64,000 nt of DNA. Origin: MPNP01 sp963668325 (GTDB lineage: Bacteria; Pseudomonadota; Alphaproteobacteria; Rhodobacterales; Rhodobacteraceae). The stretch spans positions 2,480,001-2,544,000 of the forward strand of contig OY764222.1 of NCBI GenBank assembly GCA_963668325.1, read 5' to 3'. Below the pieces are notes generated by a model. It ran no database searches and had not been told where the DNA came from. It saw nothing but the letters and a program-made list of their open reading frames with translations. Below are positions 1 to 8,774 of the stretch, piece by piece (the first letter of the stretch is position 1; the number at the start of each line of letters is the position of its first letter). The position numbers and the translations under genes are program-made.

Positions 1-449
1 AGCAATACGATCCCGCAACTTATTCATATCTTGACAAGCAAAACCCCCGAAGGGTTCGGCGAGCTTGGGAGGTGTTACATTCCACCGGAATTGGACTTTC
101 AACCTGGTTTCGAAATAACCAAAAGCCAATTGTTGGAATTGGTGACGCAAAGGCAATTGTTTTGGACCTTGATAAGGACAGACTTGAAAACAACATCAAA
201 ATGAGACTCGATCAAATGATTCAGACAGGAGTTCTGGATGAGTGTCGTAATAATATTTCTATACTGGATAAGAATAATTCTGCCGCCAAGGCTATTGGAG
301 CCAAAGAACTTAGTGACCATTTAAGGGGTGAATCAACCTTGGATGAAGCCAAGCAAAAAACACTCATTGCTACCCGCCAATATGCCAAGAGGCAACGAAC
401 TTGGTTCCGAAACAAAATGCATGACTGGGAGTGGATAAAGGTACTTTAG
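1..449 (+). CDS. miaA: tRNA dimethylallyltransferase, C-terminal part (5' end outside window)
   Basis: This is the 3' part of a gene already open at base 3. The enzyme transfers a dimethylallyl group to A37 of tRNAs that read UNN codons. The reading frame carries NPRRVRRAWEVL, which matches the conserved MiaA segment followed by the T-G boundary. After it comes the charged helical stretch with MRLDQMIQTGVLDE and then the C-terminal RQYAKRQRTWFR, a family signature. About 149 codons are visible, roughly half of a normal 300-residue protein. The P-loop and catalytic N-terminal half lie upstream of the window. The next gene starts 400 bases downstream, so this is the end of its transcription unit. 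Confidence 0.95.
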   Translation, partial: QYDPATYSYLDKQNPRRVRRAWEVLHSTGIGLSTWFRNNQKPIVGIGDAKAIVLDLDKDRLENNIKMRLDQMIQTGVLDECRNNISILDKNNSAAKAIGAKELSDHLRGESTLDEAKQKTLIATRQYAKRQRTWFRNKMHDWEWIKVL

Positions 450-600
450 AATCAGGCCACTAACATACCAATTTGGACCGGTGCGATTCGCTAACTGTAT
501 TATCCCCAGTAAACTTCTCTAATAGTATTATTTTGTAGCAGTTAGCACCCCCAATTCATTGACTACAAGGGCATTTCCTCCGTAGGGTCCTCAACAGTCA

Positions 601-620
601 TGAAACCTCGAACGGTTTCA
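601..620 (+). terminator. Possible miaA terminator hairpin
   Basis: A perfect 7-base stem, TGAAACC paired with GGTTTCA around a 6-base loop, lies 150 bases after the miaA stop. It is followed by an AT-rich stretch (ATTTAAC) rather than a true T-run. It is therefore only a weak candidate for an intrinsic terminator. Confidence 0.3.
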
Positions 621-677
621 ATTTAACAATTACTACCATGGATTTGTTGTAGAAAATGGCCAGCTATTTTTTAGCAT

Positions 678-703
678 AAGTAAAAAATATCAAAAATTTA
701 CTT
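678..703. promoter_or_regulatory. Inverted repeat upstream of sugar ABC operon (possible operator)
   Basis: AAGTAAA and TTTACTT form a perfect 7-base inverted repeat separated by 12 AT-rich bases, about 150 bases before the start of the binding-protein gene. The geometry would suit a dimeric regulator. The base composition makes chance occurrence plausible, and no regulator gene is adjacent. Confidence 0.22.
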
Positions 704-855
704 TGTAAAAACACTTAAATTTCTGTACTTATATCCGTCTATCTGAAGATAAATAAGGAACAGATAAAAATTATCTAAGCCTTGTAACTCGGATATTTTG
801 AGAAAGCAATTCAAGGTGGATTGTTTTGTTAAGTGTTTACAAAAGGGAGAATATC

Positions 856-1836
856 ATGAGGAAATTGGTATCAATTTTTATTGGCATTGCCTTGTCATTG
901 GGCATTGTAGCTTCGGCCAATGCCCAATCCATGGGTGTCGTAGTTAAAATCGGAGGCATACCTTGGTTTAATGCCATGGAAGAAGGCATCAAGGCCAGAG
1001 GGGCAGAACTGGGGATGGATGCCTGGATGGTAGGTCCAACTTCAGCCGACCCTGCCCTACAGGTTAGAGCAATTGAGGATTTGATTGCCCAGGGCGTTGA
1101 CATTATTGGTGTCGTACCAAATGATGAAGGTGCCCTTGAACCAGTCCTGACCAAGGCCCGCGATGCTGGCATCAAGGTAGTCGCCCACGAGGGACCTGGC
1201 CTGATGAATGTCGATTGGAATTTTGAACTTGCCTCTGCTACCGGATTTGGCGAAGCCCATGCAAAACTGCTTTGTGAAAAAGTAGATGGTGCCGGTCAGT
1301 TTGCTGTCTATGTGGGTTCTCTTACAGTTCCATTACATAACGCCTGGGCTGATGCAGCAATTGCTTGGATGGCAGAGAATTGCCCGCAGTTGGAATTGAT
1401 TGGTGAACGTTATGGGGTTGCCGAGAGCGTTGATGATAGCCGTACAACAGCCTTAGACCTCATCGCTGCCAACCCTGAGCTGAAAGGATTTCTGGCTTTT
1501 GGTAGCCAAGGTCCCATTGGTGCCGGACGGGCTGTCCAGGAAAGAAGGATGGGCGGACAAATCCATGTCCTTGGACCATTTTCACCTGGACAAGGAAGAC
1601 AATTGGTCCATGAAGGAATTCTTTCCGGCGGATTTATGTGGAATCCAATGGAAGCCGGTCGTGTATTTGTAACCATGGGTAAATTGCTTGCTGATGGTGC
1701 ACCCATTGAAGAGGGAACAATGATCGAAGGTCTTGGGGTTGTTAGCCCAGATCCAGCGACCCGTAATATTATTACGGACAACCTTCTTGAGCTGAACGTC
1801 GACACGGTTGACGGCTTAGCAGACATGGGTCTCTAA
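856..1836 (+). CDS. Periplasmic sugar-binding protein of an ABC transporter
   Basis: A 326-residue type I periplasmic binding protein (ribose/rhamnose/AI-2-like class) that would capture a sugar and deliver it to the permease pair encoded downstream. I start it at the ATG at 856, preceded by AGGGAG. Translation from there opens with a classic signal peptide (MRKLVSIFIGIALSLGIV) ending in ASANA. An in-frame TTG at 826 would place 10 residues before the signal and is unlikely. The mature part shows the alternating strand/helix pattern of the family, with DPALQVRAIEDLIAQGVDI and the later AGRAVQERR segment. The substrate cannot be named; the epimerase at the operon end suggests a ketose or related monosaccharide. 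Confidence 0.9.
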   Translation: MRKLVSIFIGIALSLGIVASANAQSMGVVVKIGGIPWFNAMEEGIKARGAELGMDAWMVGPTSADPALQVRAIEDLIAQGVDIIGVVPNDEGALEPVLTKARDAGIKVVAHEGPGLMNVDWNFELASATGFGEAHAKLLCEKVDGAGQFAVYVGSLTVPLHNAWADAAIAWMAENCPQLELIGERYGVAESVDDSRTTALDLIAANPELKGFLAFGSQGPIGAGRAVQERRMGGQIHVLGPFSPGQGRQLVHEGILSGGFMWNPMEAGRVFVTMGKLLADGAPIEEGTMIEGLGVVSPDPATRNIITDNLLELNVDTVDGLADMGL

Positions 1837-1984
1837 AATTTTTCAGGGTGGGAGTTCCAGCTTCCACCCCATTTACTTCCCTAGACTTAGGGCTCATATT
1901 TACCAAATGGATCATCTGAGGATATCTTGTTTTGAATAGGTATCCTTCGTCAGTCGTTGGCAATTTATATTTGGGCTTGAGACA

Positions 1985-3484
1985 ATGACATCTGACCCAG
2001 AATGGGTATTATCACTACAGAATGTTTCCAAGACCTTTGGTGGCGTTAAAGCATTAACCAACGTTTCCTTCAAGGTCAAACCTGGTGAGGTTCATTGTTT
2101 GGCCGGTGAAAACGGGTGCGGAAAGAGCACTCTCATCAAGATCATTACCGGTGTATATACCCCTTCCCCTGGTGCAGAACTTAATATTCTAGGGAAGGAT
2201 ATAGATTCAATTACTCCCGCCCAGGCAAGAGAATTGGGTATTTCGGTAATTTGGCAGGACCTGGTACTATTTCCGCATATGTCAGTGGCTGAAAATATCT
2301 CCTTTGATGAGGTTGTCGGATTTTGGCCAAGGTTTGCCAGAACTACCTCTTTCAAACCCAAGGTTGAATCCATTCTGAAGCGTTTGAATGTCGAAATGGA
2401 TCTGGATGAACCCATCAGGTCCCTGCCTATAGCCCAAAGACAAATTGTAGCAATTGCCAGGGCTTTGATGGGAAATGCCAAATTGATCTTCATGGATGAA
2501 CCAACATCCTCATTGACTCAATCTGAAACCACGATGCTCCTGAAGATAGTTCAGAAACTGTCCAATGATGGCGTGGCAGTTGTTTTTGTCAGCCACAGAT
2601 TGGCCGAAGTTCTTGCTATTTCCTCGCAGGTAACTGTTTTGCGTGATGGTCATTTGGTTGGGGTATTTCCAACCGAAGGTATGACCCAGACAAAACTTGC
2701 TGAATTGATGACAAATCTTACCTTGGTCAACGAAGTTTCCGCAACCACAGACTTAGACACCGAGCCAATATTGGAAATAGATAACCTGTCGCGGGAGAAT
2801 GAATTTCAAAATATTTCCCTGAATATCAAAAAAGGTGAGATCGTCGGCCTTACTGGTCTGATTGGTGCTGGTAGAACCGAATTGGCTCATGCCTTGATTG
2901 GTATGACCAGACCATCTTCGGGAATTATAAAACTCAGCGGCAAGGAGGTAAGTTTCAGTTCAATCAGGGATGCGATTTCAGCGGGGATCGCCTATGTATC
3001 GGAGGATCGGCTTTCTCTAGGTCTGATTCAACCCCAGTCAATCGCCGACAACATTGTAACTACTGTTCTCAATAAAATATTAACCTTGCTGGGATTTTTA
3101 TCCACCCCCAAGAAGGAAATCCTGGTTAACCATTGGATTAAGGAACTATCCGTAAGAATAGGTGGCCCATCTGATGCAGTTTCAACCCTTTCTGGAGGTA
3201 ATCAGCAACGAGTTGTCCTTGCCAAGTGGTTAGCCACTGAACCGCAGTTAATGATTTTAGATAATCCTACTGTAGGTGTTGATGTGGGAGCTAGAGCTGG
3301 TATTTTCAAAATTGTGAAGTCCTTGGCTGAGCAAGGAATGGGAATACTGCTGATTTCCGACGAGGTACACGAGGTACATTTTAATTCTGACCGTGTATTA
3401 CTTATGGCCAATGGTGAAATAACCCAGGAACATAATCCATTGGAACATTCTGTTGAGCAACTCGAAGAAATTGTTTATGCCTAG
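1985..3484 (+). CDS. Sugar ABC transporter ATP-binding protein (two fused ATPase domains)
   Basis: A 499-residue protein of the RbsA/XylG/MglA class that powers sugar import. Domain 1 has Walker A GENGCGKST at residues 41-49 and a Walker B ending MDEPTSSL near residue 170. Its signature motif is degenerate (LPIAQRQ), as is usual for the first half of this class. Domain 2 has the typical altered Walker A (GLIGAGRTEL) and a good signature, SGGNQQRVVLAKWL, near residue 405. Its Walker B reads ILDNPTVGVD, with Asn where the catalytic Glu normally sits. The two domains thus look complementary rather than equivalent. It lies 148 bases after the binding-protein gene and overlaps the next permease by 8 bases. 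Confidence 0.93.
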   Translation: MTSDPEWVLSLQNVSKTFGGVKALTNVSFKVKPGEVHCLAGENGCGKSTLIKIITGVYTPSPGAELNILGKDIDSITPAQARELGISVIWQDLVLFPHMSVAENISFDEVVGFWPRFARTTSFKPKVESILKRLNVEMDLDEPIRSLPIAQRQIVAIARALMGNAKLIFMDEPTSSLTQSETTMLLKIVQKLSNDGVAVVFVSHRLAEVLAISSQVTVLRDGHLVGVFPTEGMTQTKLAELMTNLTLVNEVSATTDLDTEPILEIDNLSRENEFQNISLNIKKGEIVGLTGLIGAGRTELAHALIGMTRPSSGIIKLSGKEVSFSSIRDAISAGIAYVSEDRLSLGLIQPQSIADNIVTTVLNKILTLLGFLSTPKKEILVNHWIKELSVRIGGPSDAVSTLSGGNQQRVVLAKWLATEPQLMILDNPTVGVDVGARAGIFKIVKSLAEQGMGILLISDEVHEVHFNSDRVLLMANGEITQEHNPLEHSVEQLEEIVYA

Positions 3485-4490
3485 GTTCAACATTTTCAAG
3501 AACTACACCGTCGAGATGAGGTTACTTGTTGTCCTTATCTTTATGTGTATTGGCTTGTCTATGGCTTCGGACCAGTTTCTTAGCCTGGGCAATCTCACCT
3601 CTTTACTGAATAACAATGCGGTAAATCTCATTTGGGCAGTCGGCTTGCTTGTCGTACTGATTTCAGGTGGCATTGACATTTCCTTTGCGGTTGCCGCATC
3701 GGTTGTTCAATATGTTGCCGCATACTGTTTTGGTCTGATGGGTGGAGGCAACTGGATTCTGGGTTTCCTGGTAAGTGGGCTAATAGGGATTGGACTTGGA
3801 CTTATCAATGCCACATTGATTCATGGATTTAGAATCATCTCGATAGTCATAACCATTGCCACCTTCAATGCTTTCTTTGGCCTCTTGATGTTTTTCACCT
3901 CTGGAAGGAACATATACAATCTTCCAAGCTGGTGGACATCTCGTATATTTATTTTTGAACATCAGTCAGCAAATGGCACATGGTCTGAACTGAATCTGGC
4001 CGTTGCGGTAATGATTGGCTGTGTTATTGCTACCTGGATATTGATAAGATTTACCTCCACTGGTCGTCAGATATATGCCTTTGGCGATAATCCTGAGGGT
4101 GCCAGGCGAGCTGGGGTAAATATTGCCCTAATTCAAGCAGTCGCATATGGTTGGATGGGAATGATGGCTGGGATCGCTGGCCTGATGCAGGTCAATATAG
4201 TTAAGGAGGTTATCCCCAATGCCTTATATGGTCGGGAACTGGAAGTCCTTGCTGCGGTTGTCCTTGGTGGGGCAAGGCTAGGTGGTGGTAAGGGTTCTAT
4301 CCTTGGGTGCCTATTGGGAGTAATGTTTGTGGCCATAACGCAAAATGGCCTAAATCTTCTCGGGGTTTCTCCCTTTGCTTTTCAAATGATCATTGGGGGG
4401 AGCATACTTATTGCCGTATCCACCTCAAATATCAAAATAGGCCCTGACTTTCTGAAAAATCCCTGGAAATATATTCGAGCCAGGTATTAA
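3477..4490 (+). CDS. Sugar ABC transporter permease 1
   Basis: A hydrophobic 337-residue inner-membrane permease of the RbsC/BPD_transp_2 type with about eight to ten membrane segments. The conserved GREL segment followed by AAVVLGGARLGGGKGSI near the C-terminus is the family hallmark. I prefer the ATG at 3477, giving an 8-base overlap with the ATPase gene, over an upstream in-frame TTG at 3453. The overlap implies translational coupling. It would pair with permease 2 to form a heterodimeric channel. Confidence 0.9.
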   Translation: MPRFNIFKNYTVEMRLLVVLIFMCIGLSMASDQFLSLGNLTSLLNNNAVNLIWAVGLLVVLISGGIDISFAVAASVVQYVAAYCFGLMGGGNWILGFLVSGLIGIGLGLINATLIHGFRIISIVITIATFNAFFGLLMFFTSGRNIYNLPSWWTSRIFIFEHQSANGTWSELNLAVAVMIGCVIATWILIRFTSTGRQIYAFGDNPEGARRAGVNIALIQAVAYGWMGMMAGIAGLMQVNIVKEVIPNALYGRELEVLAAVVLGGARLGGGKGSILGCLLGVMFVAITQNGLNLLGVSPFAFQMIIGGSILIAVSTSNIKIGPDFLKNPWKYIRARY

Positions 4491-4492
4491 CC

Positions 4493-5488
4493 ATGCAACT
4501 GTTAATTAGAAATATATCAAATCAAGTTGGCAAGGAGACTCTAGCTCTCATTTGTTTCCTGACATTCCTGTTTTTGGTATTTTCAAGCCTGACGCCAAGA
4601 TTCTTGACTGGTGCCAACCTAAGTTCAATGGCGTTCCAACTACCTGTGCTGGGAATCCTAACTCTTGCCATGCTTGCCCCCATCCTTTCAGGAGGTCTGA
4701 ATTTAGCAATTATTTTTACCGCTAATCTTTCTGGGTTAGCTCTTGCCTGGACATTACTGCAGGCAGGTGGACCAGAAGCTGGGGTTTTTGCTTTTGTTAT
4801 AGGAGTTGTGGCAGCACTTGCCGTTGGTTCAGCTGCAGGGCTAGTTATGGGATTAGCCGTCGCTTACACCGGTGCCCACCCTATCCTGGTTTCGCTTGCC
4901 ATGATGATATTTTTGCGGGGTTTAGGAGAGTTTCTAACCCGTGGTGGCGATATATCAGGATTTCCCGATTTTGTCGGTACCATTGGCCATGGCAGTTTGT
5001 TCCTCATACCTATACCCATGATCATATTTGCCATGGTTGCCCTGGCATGGCACATAATGCTGGTTTCAACCAAGCATGGCTTTTCTGTCTACATGATTGG
5101 ATCGAACCTTAATGCCTCGGAATATTCAGGTATTCCAACGAAGAGAACACTTACCCTGATTTATACATTTTCAGGTCTATTGTGTGGAATAGCAGGCATT
5201 CTCATGGTTTCCCGCTTCAATTCTGTTCGGGTCGGTCATGGTGAAGCATTGCTGCTCGTAACTGTTTTAGCCTGTTTTCTTGGAGGCATAGACCCATTTG
5301 GTGGCTTTGGCAAAGTCATGCCGGTTTTCATAGCCCTAATCATCCTGCAAGTATTATCTTCAGGACTTAACCTCTTGGGAGCTAATCAACATCTCTCCAC
5401 CGCGGTATGGGGTTTATTTTTAATTATGGTTATGGTAATCAGGCACGTCGTAACTCAGTTGAGAAATTATTTAAGAAGAAGGGAATAA
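4493..5488 (+). CDS. Sugar ABC transporter permease 2
   Basis: A 331-residue second permease of the same family as its upstream neighbour, starting two bases after that gene's stop. It has alternating hydrophobic segments, the pattern ILSGGLNLAI in the early part, and a shortened LACFLGGIDPFGGFGK in place of the usual GG-G block. Two non-identical permeases in one operon, as in rhamnose and AI-2 type systems, indicate a heterodimeric pore. The next gene starts one base after the stop. Confidence 0.9.
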   Translation: MQLLIRNISNQVGKETLALICFLTFLFLVFSSLTPRFLTGANLSSMAFQLPVLGILTLAMLAPILSGGLNLAIIFTANLSGLALAWTLLQAGGPEAGVFAFVIGVVAALAVGSAAGLVMGLAVAYTGAHPILVSLAMMIFLRGLGEFLTRGGDISGFPDFVGTIGHGSLFLIPIPMIIFAMVALAWHIMLVSTKHGFSVYMIGSNLNASEYSGIPTKRTLTLIYTFSGLLCGIAGILMVSRFNSVRVGHGEALLLVTVLACFLGGIDPFGGFGKVMPVFIALIILQVLSSGLNLLGANQHLSTAVWGLFLIMVMVIRHVVTQLRNYLRRRE

Positions 5489-5489
5489 G

Positions 5490-6338
5490 ATGAAAGGATT
5501 TGGCGTTCATGCTTGCATGTGGACAATGAAATGGGATCGTAAGGGTGCCGAGTTGGGTGTTCGTTCTGCAGCAAGCTACAATGTTGATTTTGTAGAGATT
5601 CCATTACTGGATCCATCAATAGTTGATACAGATCATACTCGTAAACTGCTTGAGGAACACTCATTGAATGCCGTATGTTCGTTAGGATTACCTGAAGATT
5701 GTTGGGCTTCCAGGAATCCTGAAGGGGCAATATCTTTTCTGAAGGTTGCACTTGATAAAACCAAGGAGATGGGCGCCGATGCTCTGACAGGGGTTACTTT
5801 CGGGGGGATTGGTGAACGAACAGGAAATCCTCCGACCCAAGCTGAACTTGACAATGTCGCTCGGGCCGTAGAAACAATCGGTAAATACGCCAAGTCCCTG
5901 GGTCTACAATTTGGGATCGAACCAGTAAATAGATATGAAACCCATTTGCTAAATACTGGTTGGCAAGCTCGTGATCTGATTGAACGCATTGGTGCTGACA
6001 ACGTGTTTATTCACTTGGACACCTACCACATGAACATTGAGGAAAAGGGTGCAGCCAATGGTATTATTGATGCCGCCAAATATTTGAAGTACATTCATCT
6101 CTCAGAGAGTGACCGAGGGACACCAGGAAGTGGAACCTGCGATTGGGATGAAATTTTTGCCGGACTAGCAGCCGTTGGTTTTGACGGTGGTATGGCCATG
6201 GAAAGTTTTATTGAGCTTCCGCCAGAAATCGCAAGTGGGTTAAGTGTCTGGCGCCCTGTTGCCAATAGTAATACTGAAGTGATGGATGAAGGGCTACCTT
6301 TCCTTCGGAACAAAGCAAAGCAATATCGGTTGATTTAG
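5490..6338 (+). CDS. Sugar 3-epimerase, D-tagatose/D-psicose 3-epimerase type
   Basis: A 282-residue TIM-barrel sugar isomerase/epimerase. The metal ligands of the tagatose/psicose epimerase family are all visible: Glu144 in EPVNRYE, Asp177 in LDTYHMNIEE, His203 in IHLSESDRGTPGSG and Glu238 in MESF. The NRYET and YHMNIEE blocks are specific to the ketose 3-epimerase subgroup rather than xylose isomerase. It is the last gene of the transport operon (1-base gap), which suggests the imported sugar is a ketose or rare sugar that must be epimerised before phosphorylation. No kinase gene is present in the operon. Which sugar is used cannot be read from the sequence. Confidence 0.88.
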   Translation: MKGFGVHACMWTMKWDRKGAELGVRSAASYNVDFVEIPLLDPSIVDTDHTRKLLEEHSLNAVCSLGLPEDCWASRNPEGAISFLKVALDKTKEMGADALTGVTFGGIGERTGNPPTQAELDNVARAVETIGKYAKSLGLQFGIEPVNRYETHLLNTGWQARDLIERIGADNVFIHLDTYHMNIEEKGAANGIIDAAKYLKYIHLSESDRGTPGSGTCDWDEIFAGLAAVGFDGGMAMESFIELPPEIASGLSVWRPVANSNTEVMDEGLPFLRNKAKQYRLI

Positions 6339-6375
6339 GAAGAATATCTGAAAAAAGTACTGGGTTCACCTTTCT

Positions 6376-6403
6376 AAACCCGAGTTATAGAGCTCGGTGG
6401 TTT
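6376..6403. terminator. Hairpin between convergent genes
   Basis: AAACC plus CGAG pairs with CTCG plus GGTTT (two extra bases bulged on the 3' side) around an 8-base loop. It lies between the epimerase stop and the convergent antitoxin stop at 6411. The flanks are AT-rich but without a long T-run. It could serve as a bidirectional terminator. Confidence 0.4.
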
Positions 6404-6410
6404 AAGTCGA

Positions 6411-6776
6411 TTAATCAGGTTCGTAAGGAAAATTAACTTCCTTGGCCAAAATGCTTAACACAGTTTCAGGATCTTTAGCGAGCATCCACAGCAAGACACG
6501 AGCTGTACCTGATGGATAACGTTTGCCTTGCTCCCAGTTACGGATAGTCTCAAGGGAAACATTTATGCAGTGGGCAAACTCTTTCTGACTGAATTTCAAT
6601 CTCTGTCGAAGTTGTCGAATATACTGTGCCATTTCTTGTTTTGCCTCAGCCTCGTCCTCCTTGATATGGCGGTCAATATCCTCTTCAGTGGTTGAATCCA
6701 CAATCTCATAGTTAACTCGACCCTTGGGAAATATTGAGGGTTTATTGGCATCAATATAGATTTGTGTTGTTTTCAT
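6411..6776 (-). CDS. HTH antitoxin of a BrnT-type toxin-antitoxin pair
   Basis: A 121-residue DNA-binding antitoxin. The first 45 residues have the PKGRVNYEIVDSTTEEDI pattern seen in antitoxins that partner BrnT RNase toxins. The C-terminal half is an XRE-type helix-turn-helix with LKFSQKEFA and SLETIRNWEQGKRYPSG. The ATG at 6776 is the natural start. The frame stays open for 70 codons upstream, where a BrnT-like sequence is found (see the pseudogene entry). Such antitoxins normally repress their own promoter and neutralise the toxin. With the toxin apparently broken, this one may be a leftover or a free-standing regulator. Confidence 0.82.
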   Translation of the reverse strand: MKTTQIYIDANKPSIFPKGRVNYEIVDSTTEEDIDRHIKEDEAEAKQEMAQYIRQLRQRLKFSQKEFAHCINVSLETIRNWEQGKRYPSGTARVLLWMLAKDPETVLSILAKEVNFPYEPD

Positions 6777-6986
6777 AGTATGTAACTCCCCGTAGGTTAG
6801 AGATACCCAAGCTGTAATAATACGAACTTGCCTCCACACACATTTGTTGGCAATGGTAAAATACCGACCATCAATCAAACCTAAAACCTCACGGTAAGAC
6901 TCACCAAAGTTAAAATCAAATCCTTGCTTGGAAAATAGGTGTTGCTTATGTCGGGGCCCCAATCGGAAAAATGGTCTTTGGACCAA
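6777..6986 (-). pseudogene. Decayed BrnT-like toxin, in frame with the antitoxin
   Basis: Upstream of the antitoxin ATG the same frame remains open and encodes pieces that resemble BrnT. There is an N-terminal SKQGFDFNF (compare the family's KHG-x-F block), then REVLGLIDGRYFTIANK and VRIITAWVS (compare the GR-VVV-T and RIIS-AR blocks). The middle, normally about 20 residues between these blocks, is missing, and there is no stop codon before the antitoxin. A normal BrnT is about 90 residues with its own stop. I read this as an internally deleted toxin whose remnant now reads through into the antitoxin. The family assignment is by motif memory and needs a profile search. Confidence 0.5.
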
Positions 6987-7350
6987 CCCTTGTCAAATTG
7001 TGAACTTCTTCTCTCGTTGAATGTGTTAATTGAGTTACACATGGGCAAATGTTTAAGCCTTTACTTTCTCCCAATTATTCTGGACCCATGATAAGATTTC
7101 CTGAATGCCATCAGAGTTGAAAACTTTTTACCCATTTGATATTTTGGCCCCACGGGCTTTCCCCTTCAATATTTGGAATTAAATGTTGTCAATGTGATTA
7201 TCAGTTTGGTGGATAGGGTTTTAGAACCTTACGCAAAATCTTTTCCTTACCACCAATTTCCAGGATTGGGTAATCAAATACAACCAATCAAAACCAAAGA
7301 ATTGTTAGTTTAGATACCTATCATGAGGATAGTCACTTTTTAGGAAAACC
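6987..7350. other. 364-base intergenic region between divergent genes
   Basis: The region lies between the toxin-remnant/antitoxin locus (minus strand) and mscS (plus strand). It is AT-rich and has no convincing open reading frame, RNA gene or strong repeat. It must hold the divergent promoters. An imperfect ribosome-binding site (TAGGAAAA) stands just before the mscS ATG. Confidence 0.6.
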
Positions 7351-8685
7351 ATGAACGAGTTTATTGATATCGCCATGCTTGAGCAGTTCTGGGTCGAACT
7401 GGTGAACTGGTTCAAATCAACTTTTCTTGGATTTGAAAACACCATCCAAATTGTTGTGATTGTTTTTGTTGTTGGATTGGGATTTTTGCTGGGTGGAAGG
7501 ATTAGAAAGAACCTGGTTGGTACAGAAACATTACCCGAGAAACAAACAATTATTCGTAATCTGATCGATCATACTGTTCCCTTTACATCCAATATTCTCA
7601 TTTTATTGGTGCTTTGGGTAATCGTGGCTATAGGGGAAGCTACTAATCAATATCAAAGTCATCTTTTCCGACTAGTGGGAAGCCTGCTAACGGCATGGGT
7701 TGTAATCCGATTCTTTTCAAGTTTTATCCGTAATAAGCTTTTGGCAAGTCTGATAAGCTGGATAGTCTGGATAATCGGCGTTCTTATTGCTTTTGACCAA
7801 CTGGATCCCATAACTGGGTTCCTGGATGAGGTGGCTATTAGCTTTGGATCGGTTCACATCTCACTTTTATCAATTATAAATGGCATTGTCCTCTTAGCGA
7901 TATTGCTTTTGGCAGTTGTTACTATTTCCAACCAGATTGAAAAATATATCGGGAGGGTAACAGACCTCTCTCCTTCCCTACAGGTACTGATTGTCAAACT
8001 TACCAAAATTGGCCTTTCCACCCTAGTTGTTCTTATTCTTATCAACAGTTTTGGAATTGACCTTACTGCCTTAGCCGTATTTGGAGGGGCCTTGGGTATA
8101 GGAATAGGGCTTGGGTTACAAAAGGTCATTTCCAACCTGTTCAGCGGAATACTTCTTTTGCTAGATAAATCCATCAAGCCAAATGATGTGATTTCGGTGG
8201 GAGAAACCTTTGGCTGGGTGGAAAAACTTGGTGTAAGGTTTACCTCGGTTAGAACCCGGGATGGTATTGAGCATATCATCCCCAATGAGGAATTGATAAG
8301 CCAGCGGGTAGAAAGTTGGTCGCATTCTGACAAATCAGTTCGCCTTCGAATTCCTATTGGAATCTCCTACAATTCCGATCTTAAACGAGCCATTGACTTA
8401 TGCATTGAAGCTGCGAATCAGGTGGCAAGGGTTAATTCTGATCCTGCCCCAAAATGCCTCCTCCGGGCATTTGGAGAAAACTCCCTTAATCTTGAGATAA
8501 GGGTTTGGGTGGATGACATGACCTTGGGACGGGGTTCGGTTATCAATGAAATCTTGATCAATGTTTGGGAAAAGTTTCAGGAACATGACATTCAGGTTCC
8601 CTATCCACAAAGGGATATTCATTTAAAATCCATTGAAACACCCATTGCCATCAAATTCAGTGGTAATGAGGAGGTAAAGGGCTAA
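7351..8685 (+). CDS. mscS: Small-conductance mechanosensitive channel, MscS family
   Basis: A 444-residue inner-membrane channel that opens on osmotic downshock. It has several extra N-terminal membrane segments before the conserved pore module. That module contains a glycine/alanine-rich pore helix (GALGIGIGLGLQKVISN) followed by FSGILLLLDKSIKPNDVI and the cytoplasmic beta domain with VRTRDGIEHIIPNEELI, all canonical. The length, above the roughly 290 residues of E. coli MscS, fits the longer alphaproteobacterial forms. It is monocistronic or loosely linked to mazG 89 bases downstream. Confidence 0.93.
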   Translation: MNEFIDIAMLEQFWVELVNWFKSTFLGFENTIQIVVIVFVVGLGFLLGGRIRKNLVGTETLPEKQTIIRNLIDHTVPFTSNILILLVLWVIVAIGEATNQYQSHLFRLVGSLLTAWVVIRFFSSFIRNKLLASLISWIVWIIGVLIAFDQLDPITGFLDEVAISFGSVHISLLSIINGIVLLAILLLAVVTISNQIEKYIGRVTDLSPSLQVLIVKLTKIGLSTLVVLILINSFGIDLTALAVFGGALGIGIGLGLQKVISNLFSGILLLLDKSIKPNDVISVGETFGWVEKLGVRFTSVRTRDGIEHIIPNEELISQRVESWSHSDKSVRLRIPIGISYNSDLKRAIDLCIEAANQVARVNSDPAPKCLLRAFGENSLNLEIRVWVDDMTLGRGSVINEILINVWEKFQEHDIQVPYPQRDIHLKSIETPIAIKFSGNEEVKG

Positions 8686-8774
8686 AACCCTTTCCTGGCA
8701 CCCCTACCCTGAAATACAAATATCGTGCCCCAGATATCAGACATTTGTTTCCAAAAAAACATGGAGTTGTAAGC

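Larger units (their letters stand above)
450..855. other. 406-base intergenic region before the sugar transport operon
   Basis: No convincing open reading frame or RNA gene is seen. The first half has mixed composition and holds a small hairpin at 601-620. The second half is very AT-rich and holds a perfect 7-base inverted repeat at 678-703. It presumably carries the promoter of the transport operon, but no clear -35/-10 pair can be singled out. Confidence 0.6.

Noticed and set aside
72..449. miaA fragment as a complete 125-residue protein starting at 72
   Set aside because: The frame is open from base 3 with conserved MiaA sequence before that start, so it is an internal codon of a truncated gene.
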